NCBI RefSeq assembly: GCF_021462225.1
Contig: NC_061802.1
Span: 8,389,859-8,453,858 of the forward strand
Source of the DNA: Girardinichthys multiradiatus
Taxonomy: Eukaryota > Chordata > Actinopteri > Cyprinodontiformes > Goodeidae
Direction: 5' to 3'
Length of the DNA: 64,000 nucleotides
Below the pieces are notes generated by a model. That model had not been told where the DNA came from and made no database searches. It saw nothing but the letters and a program-made list of their open reading frames with translations. The position numbers and the translations under genes were made by a program. Below, piece by piece: positions 10,641 through 33,200 of the stretch (position 1 is the stretch's first letter; each line of letters begins with the position of its first letter).

Positions 10641-11317
10641 AGACAGTTTTCCTTTTCTTTATTAAATTTGTGTACTCTATCTTGCTAAGCTGTTGGTTTT
10701 TATTGAACCTGGTTTTGGACATTTAAGTTACAAACATACTAAGACAGTTGTAGAAATTGCATATCAAATTATTCCAATGGGTATAAGGGAACTCCTAACA
10801 TTGGTCCTTACATGCATTTAACTCACAATAGATGGATCTCATAAATTGACAAAAATGTCTACGGCATTTAATCTGTAAATACTTTTTTTTTTTTTTTTAC
10901 AGTAAAATAAAGTAATGTAGGTAGCTTCTGAATTCACTTAAAGTGTGTGTGGCATGTATGAAATATGTTTGAAGCTTTTGGTAATTTTTCTAATGTTGGT
11001 GTCCCAGGATGTGTAGTTTGCAGTGAAATGCATTCCTCTGGACTGCACTCTGCACTTTACTTGGCCACGACCTTTCCAGTACGATCCTGACCTCCTATTT
11101 TTGTCTCTCTGGCCATTATCTGCCCTTTGACTTTCACTGCTGAAACAGTAGAGCCAGCTGACTCAAATGTCACATGGCATGTGAGATGTATTTAATGTCC
11201 TGAACCTATCTGATCCTCTTTTCCCAACACAGTAGTCTCACTCAGCTGCTTGCATTGAAGTTTCAGTTGTTTAACCAGAGTGATGGTCTGTCACTAACAA
11301 GCTTCAGTTTGTTCTTT
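10641..11317. other. EFCAB7-PGM1 intergenic, no gene seen
   Basis: AT-rich with a T tract near 10885-10900. No supported exon, RNA gene or named repeat. Confidence 0.4.
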
Positions 11318-12632
11318 AGGATTTTATATTATAGACCAGCACAAAGTAGTGTATACCTGTGTGAATTGGAATAAAAACTTTCAAAATTTTTACAAGTAAA
11401 AACCTGAAAAATATGGTGAGTTTATATTCAGTCCCCTTTAGTCTGATATCCCTTAATAAAATCCAGTGGACCCAATTTCATTCAGTCATGAACTAGTGAA
11501 TAGAGTCCACCATATTTTAATATCAGCATAGTTGTTTGTTGGAGAACATTAGTGAACAAACAACATCATGAAGACCAAGCAACACACCAGACAGGTCAGA
11601 GATAAAGTTGTTAGGAAGTTTAATGCAAGATTCGGTCATAAAACCACTTTTCACGCTTTGATCACCTCATTGAGAACCGTTCAATTCATCCTCTGACATT
11701 GTAACGATCAGGGCGCAGCTTTAAACTTCCTAAAGCAACAGGGTGGGCAAAAAGAGTATAAATCAGAAGCAGCCAAGAGACACATGGAGGAGCTGGAGAT
11801 AGCCATAGCTCGGTGGGAGAATCTTCTGACGAGCACCCCATTAAGTAAACATGGCAGTTTTTGAAACGTGTCCCTTTTTCGGTTCGTCACGTATGAGACA
11901 CAGCAAACGTAAAAGGTCCTCTCGTCAGATCAAATAATTTCACTTTTTGACTTGCATGTATAATGCTATGTGTGGTGAAAAACTAGCAATTCGTATCAAT
12001 CTGAAAACATTTCCACTATGAAACGGTGGTGGCAGCATCATCCAATGGAAATGCCTTTCTTTAGTTGGGAATGTGGAGTTGGTCAAAGTTGACAGATGGA
12101 AAAAATACAGAGCAATACTGAAAGAAAACATTATAGAAACTGAGAAGGACTTCAGACAGGTTGAAGTTCATCTTCTAGTAGCACAACCCTAACTGAACAG
12201 ATTGTACAGTACAATGGTTGAGATCAAAGCATATTCATGTATTAGAGTGGCCCAGTTAAAGTCCACACCCAAATTCAATCGAGAAACTGTAGCAAAACTT
12301 CCAAATAAATGTTATGCATCCAATCTGACTGAGCTTCAACTATTTTTCAAAGAAAATTGGAAACATTTTTAAATTGTAAGGAATGTAAAGCTACTTAAGA
12401 CCCAGCCCAAACGACTTGCAGCGAAAAGGGATTTTACAAAGTATTGAGTCAGGTGGGTTGACTAAAAATGCATTTGACACTTTTACAGATTAAAAAACAT
12501 TTTATTTCAAAAAGAAAACCTGTATCCTTTACTATCATCATATAAACTCCCAGAAAAAAAAACGCTTGTGGATGTAACAGAAAAGTATGAAAAAATGGTT
12601 CAAGGTTCATGAATACTTTTTACAAACCACTG
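11318..12632 (+). mobile_element. Heavily decayed Tc1-like transposon
   Basis: The order of recognisable pieces is that of a common fish Tc1 family: 'tagaccagcacaaagtagtg' near the left arm, 'catgaagaccaagcaacaca' at the old start codon (11566), and 'gaaacggtggtggcagcatc' in the catalytic core (12019). The right arm ends 'tcatgaatactttttacaaa'. Stops and shifts are frequent and no intact frame remains. Related copies in the other orientation lie at 24421, 32101 and 38507. Confidence 0.75.
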
Positions 12633-12925
12633 TTTTCACAGTAAAGTCAGGGTTTTTAGTTTCAAAGAGAAAAAGGTCCTCTGCTGAGTTGACCAAACAC
12701 TGTGATGCAACAAGCAAACTGTTGTGGCAAGCAGGGAACTATTTCCCAACGTTTTTGTTGCAAAATTCACCCTTTAAAACTGAAAATAGCAGGTGCCATA
12801 TTTGAACATCTTTTTGGACATTTTGTTTGTAAAATGCAATTGCTTTCACTCATTTAAATAAAATATTTTTGTCTATATTTCTGCTTATGATGAGGAAACA
12901 TGCTTTGAGGGTCACTGACAATGTA

Positions 12926-14282
12926 CAGGTCCTTCTCAAAATATTAGCATATTGTGATAAAATTCATTATTTTCCAAACACCTGCAAAAGATTCCTGAGG
13001 CCTTTAAAAATCCCAGCCTGGTTCATCACTCAAAACCCCAATCATGGGTAAGACTGCCGACCTGACTGCTGTCCAGAAGGCCACTATTGACACCCTCAAG
13101 CAAGAGGGTAAGACACAGAAAGAAATTTCTGAACAAATAGGCTGTTCCCAGAGTGCTGTATTAAGGCACCTCAGTGGGAAGTCTGTGGGAAGGAAAAAGT
13201 GTGGCAGAAAACGCTGCACAACGAGAAGAGGTGACCGGACCCTGAGGAAGATTGTGGAGAAGGGCCGATTCCAGACCTTGGGGGACCTGCGGAAGCAGTG
13301 GACTGAGTCTGGAGTAGAAACATCCAGAGCCACCATGCACAGGCGTGTGCAGGAAATGGGCTACAGGTACCGCATTCCCCAGACCTGGGCTACAGAGAAG
13401 CAGCACTGGACTGTTGCTCAATGGTCCAAAGTACTTTTTTCGGATGAAAGCAAATTCTGCATGTCATTCGGAAATCAAGGTGCCAGAGTCTGGAGGAAGA
13501 CTGGGGAGAAGGAAATGCCAAAATGCCAGAAGTCCAGTGTCAAGTACCCACAGTCAGTGATGGTCTGGGGTGCCGTGTCAGCTGCTGGTGTTGGTCCACT
13601 GTGTTTTATCAAGGGCAGGGTCAATGCAGCTAGCTATCAGGAGATTTTGGAGCACTTCATGCTTCCATCTGCTGAAAAGCTTTATGGAGATTAAGATTTC
13701 ATTTTTCAGCACGACCTGGCACCTGCTCACAGTGCCAAAACCACTGGTAAATGGTTTACTGACCATGGTATCACTGTGCTCAATTGGCCTGCCAACTCTC
13801 CTGACCTGAACCCCATAGAGAATCTGTGGGATATTGTGAAGAGAACGTTGAGAGACTCAAGACCCAACACTCTGGATGAGCTAAAGGCCGCTATCGAAGC
13901 ATCCTGGGCCTCCATAAGACCTCAGCAGTGCCACAGGCTGATTGCCTCCATGCCACGCCGCATTGAAGCAGTCATTCTGCAAAAGGATTCCCGACCAAGT
14001 ATTGAGTGCATAACTGTACATGATTATTTGAAGGTTGATGTTTTTTGTATTAAAAACACTTTTCATTTATTGGTCGGATGAAATATGCTAATTTTGTGAG
14101 ATAGGAATTTTGGGTTTTCATGAGCTGTATGCCAAAATCATCCGTATTAAGACAATAAAAGACCTGAAATATTTCAGTTAGTGTGCAATGAATCTAAAAT
14201 ATATGAATGTTAAATTTTCATCATGACATTATGGAAAATAATGAACTTTATCACAATATGCTAATATTTTGAGAAGGACCTG
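12926..14282 (+). mobile_element. Young Tc1-like transposon, copy 1 (deleted)
   Basis: Ends are CAGGTCCTTCTCAAAATATT and its inverse, with TA on both sides (12924-12925, 14283-14284). Compared with copy 2 (16923-18533) it lacks about 211 bases of the left arm, which removes the inner repeat site, and 42 bases in the transposase. The right arm is full length. It lies about 1.5 kb upstream of PGM1 exon 1. Confidence 0.93.
13044..14005 (+). pseudogene. Tc1-like transposase, copy 1
   Basis: The open frame runs 13044-13694 (216 residues). It starts MGKTADLTAVQKATIDTLKQ with a helix-turn-helix (KEISEQIGCSQSAVLRHLSG) and the basic linker GRKKCGRKRCTTRRGDR. The first Asp is in 'KVLFSDESKF'. A TAA at 13692-13694 replaces the GAA codon found in copy 2, just before 'FQHDLAPAHS' (second Asp). 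The frame continues to 'NPIENLW' (last Glu), then a 1-base loss near 13975 shifts it. A 42-base in-frame deletion lies at about 13382. Three lesions make it inactive. Confidence 0.9.
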
Positions 14283-14956
14283 TATATAACTCGACCCTAG
14301 AAGAACAAAGGCCTGATGTGTACAAGTGTTGTTTATCCTACATTAGTTAAACTGCATTTTTTCCCAATATTTCTCATCTAACAGTTAAGCAGCACATAAA
14401 TGTATTAATATATGCATACACAAATACTGCAGTAAAACTCAGATTGTTCTCCCCACCAGGTCAGGGTTACTACTTCTGTTTTCTTATTTTTATTTTTTTG
14501 TTACAAAGTTTTGTTTTAGAAAAATCAAATAATTTAATTTTGTTTAATTATGTGTTTATTTTATGTCAACTGTGCCAATTCACAGCAAATCATATAGAAT
14601 CCAGTCTATTCTAATACAATCCAGTTATACAGTCAGATTCAGACCCAATAAAGTCCAGTTTACTCTAGATAAGATAAATCTTTATTGTCATTGTCACTTT
14701 TTCAAGGTACATCGAAATTAAAAGATGCTGTCGACTGAGGCATAAGAAGAGTAAAATGGCAATAAAAGGTAATACACACTGATTGACTTGAGTTATTCAC
14801 CTGGCATCAAGCAGTTCTACTGAGAGTTTAGGGCCGTCATGGATTTTGGGTAAAATTAGATTAATGGCCGAGATATAAAAACAAAAATATTTCTCCAACT
14901 CGAAAGGGTGCTGCAGAAAAGCTTATGCTGCATTTGACTTTCATCGTTTCATATTC
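14283..14956. other. Intergenic, repeat-like pieces
   Basis: No gene is seen. The piece 'agataaatctttattgtcat' (14672-14700) is part of a dispersed fish repeat. 14560-14660 holds several 'aatccagt' blocks related to the repeat that follows. Confidence 0.4.
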
Positions 14957-15480
14957 AGTTCAATTCAGTTTTATTTATATAGCGCCAATTCACAACACAT
15001 GTTGTCTCAAGGCACTTCACAACAGTCAGATACATACATTCCAATTAATCCTAACCAGTGCAGTCGGAGTTAGCTTTTTATTCAAATTGGATAAAACGTT
15101 TTTCTATCTAAGGAAACCCAGCAGATTGCATCAAGTCAGTGACTTGCAGCATTCACTCATACTGAGCATGCATGTAGCGACAGTGGAGAGGAAAACCTCC
15201 CTTTTAACAGGTAGAAACCTCCAGCAGAACCAGGCTCAGTGTGAGCGGCCATCTGCCACGACCGACTGGGGGTTTGAGAGAAAGAACACAGAAGCACTGA
15301 TCCAGCAGTACTTTCTATGGGAAGGACAAGTAAATGTTAATGGATGTAGCTCCTTTAGTCGTTTCACCTAGAAAGAAAGAACAAATCAACTCTGAGCCAG
15401 TTTTCAAGGTTAGAGTCTGAAAGAGAGCACATATAATTAGTTACAGTTAAGCTCAGTCAATTGCCATGTCTAGGAGAGAG
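14957..15480 (+). repeat. Dispersed teleost repeat, long copy
   Basis: It begins 'cagttttatttatatagcgc' and contains 'tctcaaggcacttcacaaca', 'acattccaattaatcct', 'acctccagcagaaccaggct' and 'ccacgaccgactgggggttt'. The first 150 bases match 1957-2110. A long open frame (14925-15371) runs across it but shows no protein-like features, so I do not call a gene. Confidence 0.65.
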
Positions 15481-15639
15481 AAAGGGTTCAACACTGAAAG
15501 ACAGGGCCATGTGGATCATTGGTAGAGGGTGAGCATTAAGTTGTTGCCAGCAGAAGCTCGGACGACGTTTCATATACTGATGTTGCTTTTACCGATATCT
15601 GAATGTTTAAGAAGTTATCTCGCCGCTGGGTGTGAGGAA

Positions 15640-27349
<11,710 letters not shown>

Positions 27350-27699
27350 TTCAGCAACAGATTACCTCCACTTTCTTTAGGGGGGTTAAGCTGCCCCTGA
27401 ATGCTGTCATAGCCTCAGTGTGTTGTTAGTTGGGCTGAAAAAGGGAAACGCAGGATAAAAATAAGAAAATACACGAGAATTACTCTGACTTATTCACTGC
27501 CTTCTTTTTGTACTAAACCACAGTCATGTATCAGGCTGTTTATAATGTCCGAGGGGTACAGTTAACTGTCCTGACACATTTCACTCACCTGCTTGACATA
27601 AAGACATTGTTAGACGTTCAGATTTGCAGGAACAGTTTGGAGACGTGGTGCATCTTTATCACCCTGGTAGAATATGTTGTCACTTGTGATTTCATAAAA

Positions 27700-27933
27700 A
27701 ATAAAAGTGCACTGGAGCCTGCCTCTATCCGACTCTGGTGCATGTCAAATTAACACAAAGCAGACCCCACTAATCTGAGCAGAAATCAGCCATTCTGGGC
27801 AGCCTTTCTCATCACTTTCCCCTGTCATGATGTTGGGTCTTCCTGTTTCTGTTTTCCTCCAAGCCACCGGCATCGCCTTTAAACCTGAACCCCAGCAGTG
27901 GTATTAAGAAATAATGAACCAACTATGAATAAA
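27700..27933 (+). terminator. PGM1 poly(A) signal candidates
   Basis: AATAAA occurs at 27700-27705 and at 27928-27933, giving 3' UTRs of about 0.37 or 0.6 kb. Which one is used cannot be seen. Confidence 0.5.
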
Positions 27934-27959
27934 AGCATTGTGGAAAACAACAGTGGTTG

Positions 27960-28560
27960 AATTTATTTATTTTTGTATTTTCCGATCTAACACTTTTTAA
28001 GGTTGCTATTGCATCTTAGTAAAATAAAATATGATCAAAAAGTTTATTTCAGTAATTCAGTTCAATAAAGGAAACCTATGATTCATTACATGCAGAGTGA
28101 TATATTTCAGTAGTTTATTTCTAATAGAATAATCTATAAGACCCAATAAAGAATAATGCAAAGGAAAGCAATAAGTGGTTTCCTTTTTTTCTACTGTGCT
28201 TTTCCTTCCACCTAACTTTCCTTTAACATGCTTGGAAACAGACAGCTATTTTAACAGATATTTTGTGGCTTACTTTCTTGTGGAGGATGTCAATGACTGC
28301 TCAGAGGTCTTCCTCGTCATGTGGCGTCATAGAAAGTCCTAAATTTAACATTTCTTTAATAAAAATGTTTTTTATTGGTCTTGTGACATTTTAATTTCGT
28401 GAGAAAATTCATTATGGGTTTTAATGAGCTTTAAGGCATAATCAAAATATGCTGAAATCAAATTCTTACATAATTCTGTGTGTAATTAATCTACATAAGG
28501 CTTTTTTTTAATGAACTTTTTTATGATATTTTAATTTTATCAGATGCAACTATAATCTTT
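27960..28560. mobile_element. Tc1-type arm remnants (possible MITE)
   Basis: 28370-28500 ('ttattggtcttgtgac', 'gggttttaatgagctttaag') is a diverged relative of the right arm of the young Tc1 copies ('ttattggtcggatgaa', 'gggttttcatgagctgtatg'). 27990-28120 resembles an opposing arm of a related family. With nothing coding between, an internally deleted element is likely. Confidence 0.5.
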
Positions 28561-30159
28561 AGTCAGGGACATTTAGCATTTATGTACGTCCACCTTCCTG
28601 AACAGACCAGAGTTAAGACACTGAACTTTCACAAGAGAAGATTGTGTTTAGTGCTGATAATGAACTTTCCTTCTCTGGGTTGAAAAATGACTGTAGATAA
28701 ACTTAGACATCCTATTGGACAAGGAGTGAGCCAAGTGCTTCAGTATCCCTCCGAAACCCTGTCCTGAAGTAGATAAAAAATTATAAACATTATTTCAGTC
28801 CCTCCTAAATCTTTTTTTGTAATGAGATACACTGTAATCATAATCAAAAATTACAGATATAAAGTTTCAGGATGTCAGGAATCCCACAAGCTTGATTTAA
28901 AGACATGAAGATGAGATGATGTTTTTCTTCTTTTTTTTTTTAGGAAAATGTGGAATTTTTGGAAGGACGGCAACAACGCAGCTTGGATCATTTTACACTT
29001 GAGGTGCAGGATTAGTTTAAACCTTTCCTGAAGGACCTCAGTTATTTTTGGAAAATTGTTTGCAATTTAGTTCATTTGACATTTGGGTGGAAAGTCGGGT
29101 GAACCTCAGCAAGCTTGAGGATCGGTTCACTTTTCTTGGGTCGCAATAAAGAAAACTGGCCTCAGTCAAACATTAGGTTTGTGAGCAATGCTAGTGCTGC
29201 TCACTATGACCAACTACACTAGGTCGACATTTACGCATTACTGGTTGTCTTTTGTGAGCTAAGGTTTTTCACACAGCTGATGTCTGATGACAGCATATCA
29301 CCGCCCACTGGATCATCAGACATTCATTTCCTGTCATTAAGCTCTGAGACACATTTCGCCTGGCATTGTTGGCTATAGATCTGAGTAATGGTGTCCGATC
29401 TTTTATCTGTGTTCACATTAAGTTAGCAGATAACGTCTTCATGGCTGGCTGCCACTCTTCAAAGCTTTTGGGCTCTACTGCTGCACCATGTTCCTCTTTA
29501 TTCCACGAGCAATCAGGGCAAGGTGGAAACATTTTTCCATGCAGGATTGTTTAAACCTTGTCAAGCTGATACAGTGCAATGTATAGGATGTTCTTTTTGT
29601 TTGCTTCATAATAGCGCGCAGGCTTTATTTGGATTGGCTGTCATTAAATAGCTAATCACTAAGTGGCTTACGTTAAACTGGCCTCCAGCTATTAAATGTC
29701 CAAATGCTGGGTGATTTAAGAACAACCTTTTCAATGCTCTCCTGCTGGAAAAGAGCGACACAGAGGAGAAAGACATCATTCTGAAAGCCCAGAAATGAGG
29801 CCAAGTGAAGAAATGAGGTCTCTTCTTGTGTGTTTGAAATGTTTTATCTGTTCCTGCACAGTTGATAAAATATGACAGGAAGACCATGATGACACAGTAT
29901 TTTATTCCAGTCTGTCAAACTGTAATAAATAGTTTTGTTTAGTTTCTTTTGGTCGTAGTAGATTTCTAACAGAACGGAATGACCTATAATCTGATCTTAA
30001 TAGGTCTTAATTTTAAGTAAACAGAATCCACTGAACAGCAGTAGATTGTATTCGTTTTTCATGGTGGAGGGATTATACAGCATACAAATTCAGTAATTTA
30101 CTTTCTCAACAAGCTTTGGATGCATATGTTTTAATTTGTTGCGAGGTTTTGGCTCATTC
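28561..30159. other. PGM1-ROR1 intergenic, no gene seen
   Basis: AT-rich sequence with no supported exon, RNA gene or element. A T run lies at 28929-28942. Confidence 0.4.
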
Positions 30160-31250
30160 TCCCAAAATTATATGAATGAATGTCCCTTAGATTGAGCTGT
30201 TCCGCTACTTAAAGCCAAAAAAATATTTAGCAGAATTGACATGAGGCTTTCAAACCTAAGAACACTACCAACTGTCAAGTACGGGGGTGGCAGCATCATG
30301 CTTGGGGTTTGTTTCGCTGTTAGTGAAACAAAGGGCCCTTAAACTCAACCAACAGACAGGAACCATTAGTGGCTGTCCTCATTACCAGAGTTCTGCAAAT
30401 CCTAATCATGTCATTCATCAAACAAATTAAAACATTTTATCATTTTTCTTGCTTAGACCTTTTCCATAAGCCAAAATATTTTACAATATCTGTCGCTCTT
30501 GGCAGTCATTCTAAATTCAGTTCGTACGGTTTAGAAATCTAAAGTCAAGATCAGAAGATTACACATGCTCATTATGAGATGAAAAATGTTGTCTTTCCTT
30601 TCCAGTTTGGGATGATTATACGTAAAGTTGCTTTAATAAATTATAAAAACAAGAATTGGCTGCAGAAGTTTGAATTTCAGGATTTTCTTCATCCACACAG
30701 GATCTAAATTGCCAAGCCTTTAGATGTAGCCCATAAATATTCAGGGTTATATTCAGGGCCTGTCCAGACACTTAGTGTTATCTTGCTTCATTCATTCCAG
30801 TTTTGAACTGTGCTTAGGATACCCGTCATGTTGGAACAGGAAACTGTCAGAGTTTCACTAATATGCCACAAATTTGAATTTGTCAGGATTTTCCAGAAAA
30901 TACCAGAAAGCATAAAGGTCCAAATCAGTTCTAAACTCTAGCACCAGTATCAGTGTCCACAGTGAAACCAGTTGCACCAGCTCCAAAATCAACACCTTCA
31001 CGCTCGATGGTCAGATGAGACATACATTAATCTGTTCGGCCACACAATTACAACAACTGTGTTTGGAGGGGTCAAGATAAGACTTTTAAACCCAGGAACA
31101 CTTCCTAAAAGCATGTTGCTTGCAAACTATATTTCCTCACTTGAAAGCTCTTTGTTGCCTTATATGTTTAGATGGACCAATTTAAATGTAAGATTTACTT
31201 GTAATTTAGCATGTCTCTTTAAAAAGGGCCAAGACCACAACTGATGGGAC
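30160..31250 (+). mobile_element. Scattered Tc1-like remnants
   Basis: 30270-30320 has 'caagtacgggggtggcagca', the catalytic-core signature that also reads as KYGGGSIMLG. 30960-31080 has 'TYINLFGHTI' preceded by 'RWSDE', the first-Asp region, and relates to 4560-4985. The order is disturbed, so more than one fragment may be present. Confidence 0.5.
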
Positions 31251-32100
31251 ATTTCCCCACCATTGTGCATTTTCACAAGACCAGCAACTATCGTTATCAC
31301 ATTACTTTCCAACTTAACAATGGCCAAGCTTTTAAAGAGAGTAAGAAACTGTAACAACTCTGCCTAGTTGAAGAAGCGAACCAGCTTTCCGCAGGGTGTG
31401 TGAGGATAGCCAAGTCCCAGAGAATCCTAAAATAAAGGATGACATTAATAGATGCAGAGGCACTGCACTGTATGAATTATCAGTTTTACCGTCTCAGTTT
31501 TCCGGGTCTGGAGCCAAGTGTACAGGATGATGTGTGAGGCCATTAAAAACTGTAAGTAATGATCCAAGATGAGCTGGAATGTTTCTGACCGTTCAGTAAA
31601 ACTGAGTCGTGTGGAACCAAAACTGGATTTTGTTCAGACTTCTCACGGAATCGTCTTCTTTGTCTGAATCAAGAGGAAAATAAACACTCTACAAGACATA
31701 TATATGGCTCATTGTCCAGGGTGTGTGTCAGATGGAAAGCCTACTGGACCTTTTATAGGAGTTAAGATGAAAGAAAATCAGGTACTGGAGATTTAACGTC
31801 AGCAACAATTAGTCAAAACAGATTATTTATGGTGTCAGCAGGTATGGTTTTCTTTTCTTCTTAAGAAATAGAAATATTAGAAGATCCCTTTCTCGATGAG
31901 GCTATGTTTGCCTTGTTAAATGAGACTTCATTTAATTTAAGATACTGTAGGTTCATTACAGAACAGCCTTAGTGCCAAGGCATAAGCTGTCCTGTGTTTT
32001 TAAAATAAATTGCAAGAAACTGGATCATTTTAAAGTTGTCTTAATGTGTTTATTACTCATGGATTTTAAAAGAGCTTAAGGAAACACCTAATGTGAAGTA
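31251..32100. other. Intergenic, no gene seen
   Basis: AT-rich sequence; nothing recognised. Confidence 0.35.
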
Positions 32101-33200
32101 CAGTTCCCTGCAAAATATTTATACCACTATACCTTCCACATTTTTCTCATGTTACAACCAAAAACCTCAATGGATTTTATTGTTATGGGCCAAAACAAAG
32201 TGTTGCATAATTGTTACCCGTGCAAATCTGAAAAGTGCGATGCTTATGTCTCTACCAGATTTGCACATCAGCAGACTGAAAGTTTCTCCAAGTCTTCTTA
32301 CCAAAAAGCTTGGTCAGATTGGATGCAGAGTGTAAAAAAAGTCTTGTAGCAGATTCTCTGTTGAATTTAAGTCTGGACTTTGATCGATCCATTCTAACAG
32401 ATGCTAATGCTTTTATCTAAACCATCACCTTTTGGCTCTGACTCATAAGTTTCGCATCATTTTTCTGGACTTTGACTGTTCCATTCGAACCCTCAAATTT
32501 GCTTTATCTCAACTATTTCCTAGAAGCTCTGGCTTCATGTTTAGGGTTGTCGTCCTGGAAGGTGAACCTTCAACCCCGTCTCATGTCTTTTATGCCAGTA
32601 TTTTTTAAGATACTGTATACTCGCGTTATTCATCTTCCTATCAGCTGTGACCAGCTTTACTGTCCATCCTGAAGAACATCATCCCCACAGCATAATGCTG
32701 CCACTACCATGTTATTATTGCTTTTCGTTACTACTAGTAGCTGCCTTGACAACAGAGATGTGAATCTAAACAGCTCCTACAGAGTTATCATTGGCCTCTT
32801 GTCTGCCTTTTTGATTAATGCTCTTTTCTGGGTGTTCAAGTTAAGGTGGACAGCAGTTTTGCCATATTATTTCCTTTTTTGGATGATGAACTGAAGAGCC
32901 TGCTGTTACGTGTTCAGTCCTGCTTTAAACTTCTACACAATGTTCTCCCTGACCTGTCTCCTGGGTTCCTCGATCTTCATAATACCATTTGTTCTCTAAT
33001 GTCCTCCATTAGAGAACCTCTGAGAACTTCATTGAGCCGCTGGATTTATACAGAGATTAAATTACACGCAGCTTGGCTCCATTCACTAACTTGTGATGGC
33101 AATTGGTTGCAATGAATTTTTATTTAGAGCTATAAGAGTAAAGGGCGATAAGAACATATGCACACCACATGTTGTAATGTAGCAGAATGTGAAGACGTTT
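32101..33200 (-). mobile_element. Decayed Tc1-like transposon
   Basis: It begins 'cagttccctgcaaaatattt' after TA. It then shows, in - orientation, the ordered landmarks of the family at 24421 and 38507: 'gtcagattggatgcagagtg', 'gtctggactttgatcgatcc', 'tccccacagcataatgctgc' and 'ctgctttaaacttctacaca'. No intact frame remains. Confidence 0.75.

Noticed and set aside
13161..13421. Antisense open frames within the young Tc1 copies
   Set aside because: They repeat identically in both copies because they mirror the transposase; no independent features.
14925..15371. 148-residue open frame upstream of PGM1
   Set aside because: It runs through a dispersed repeat also found at 1957-2110, and the composition is not protein-like.
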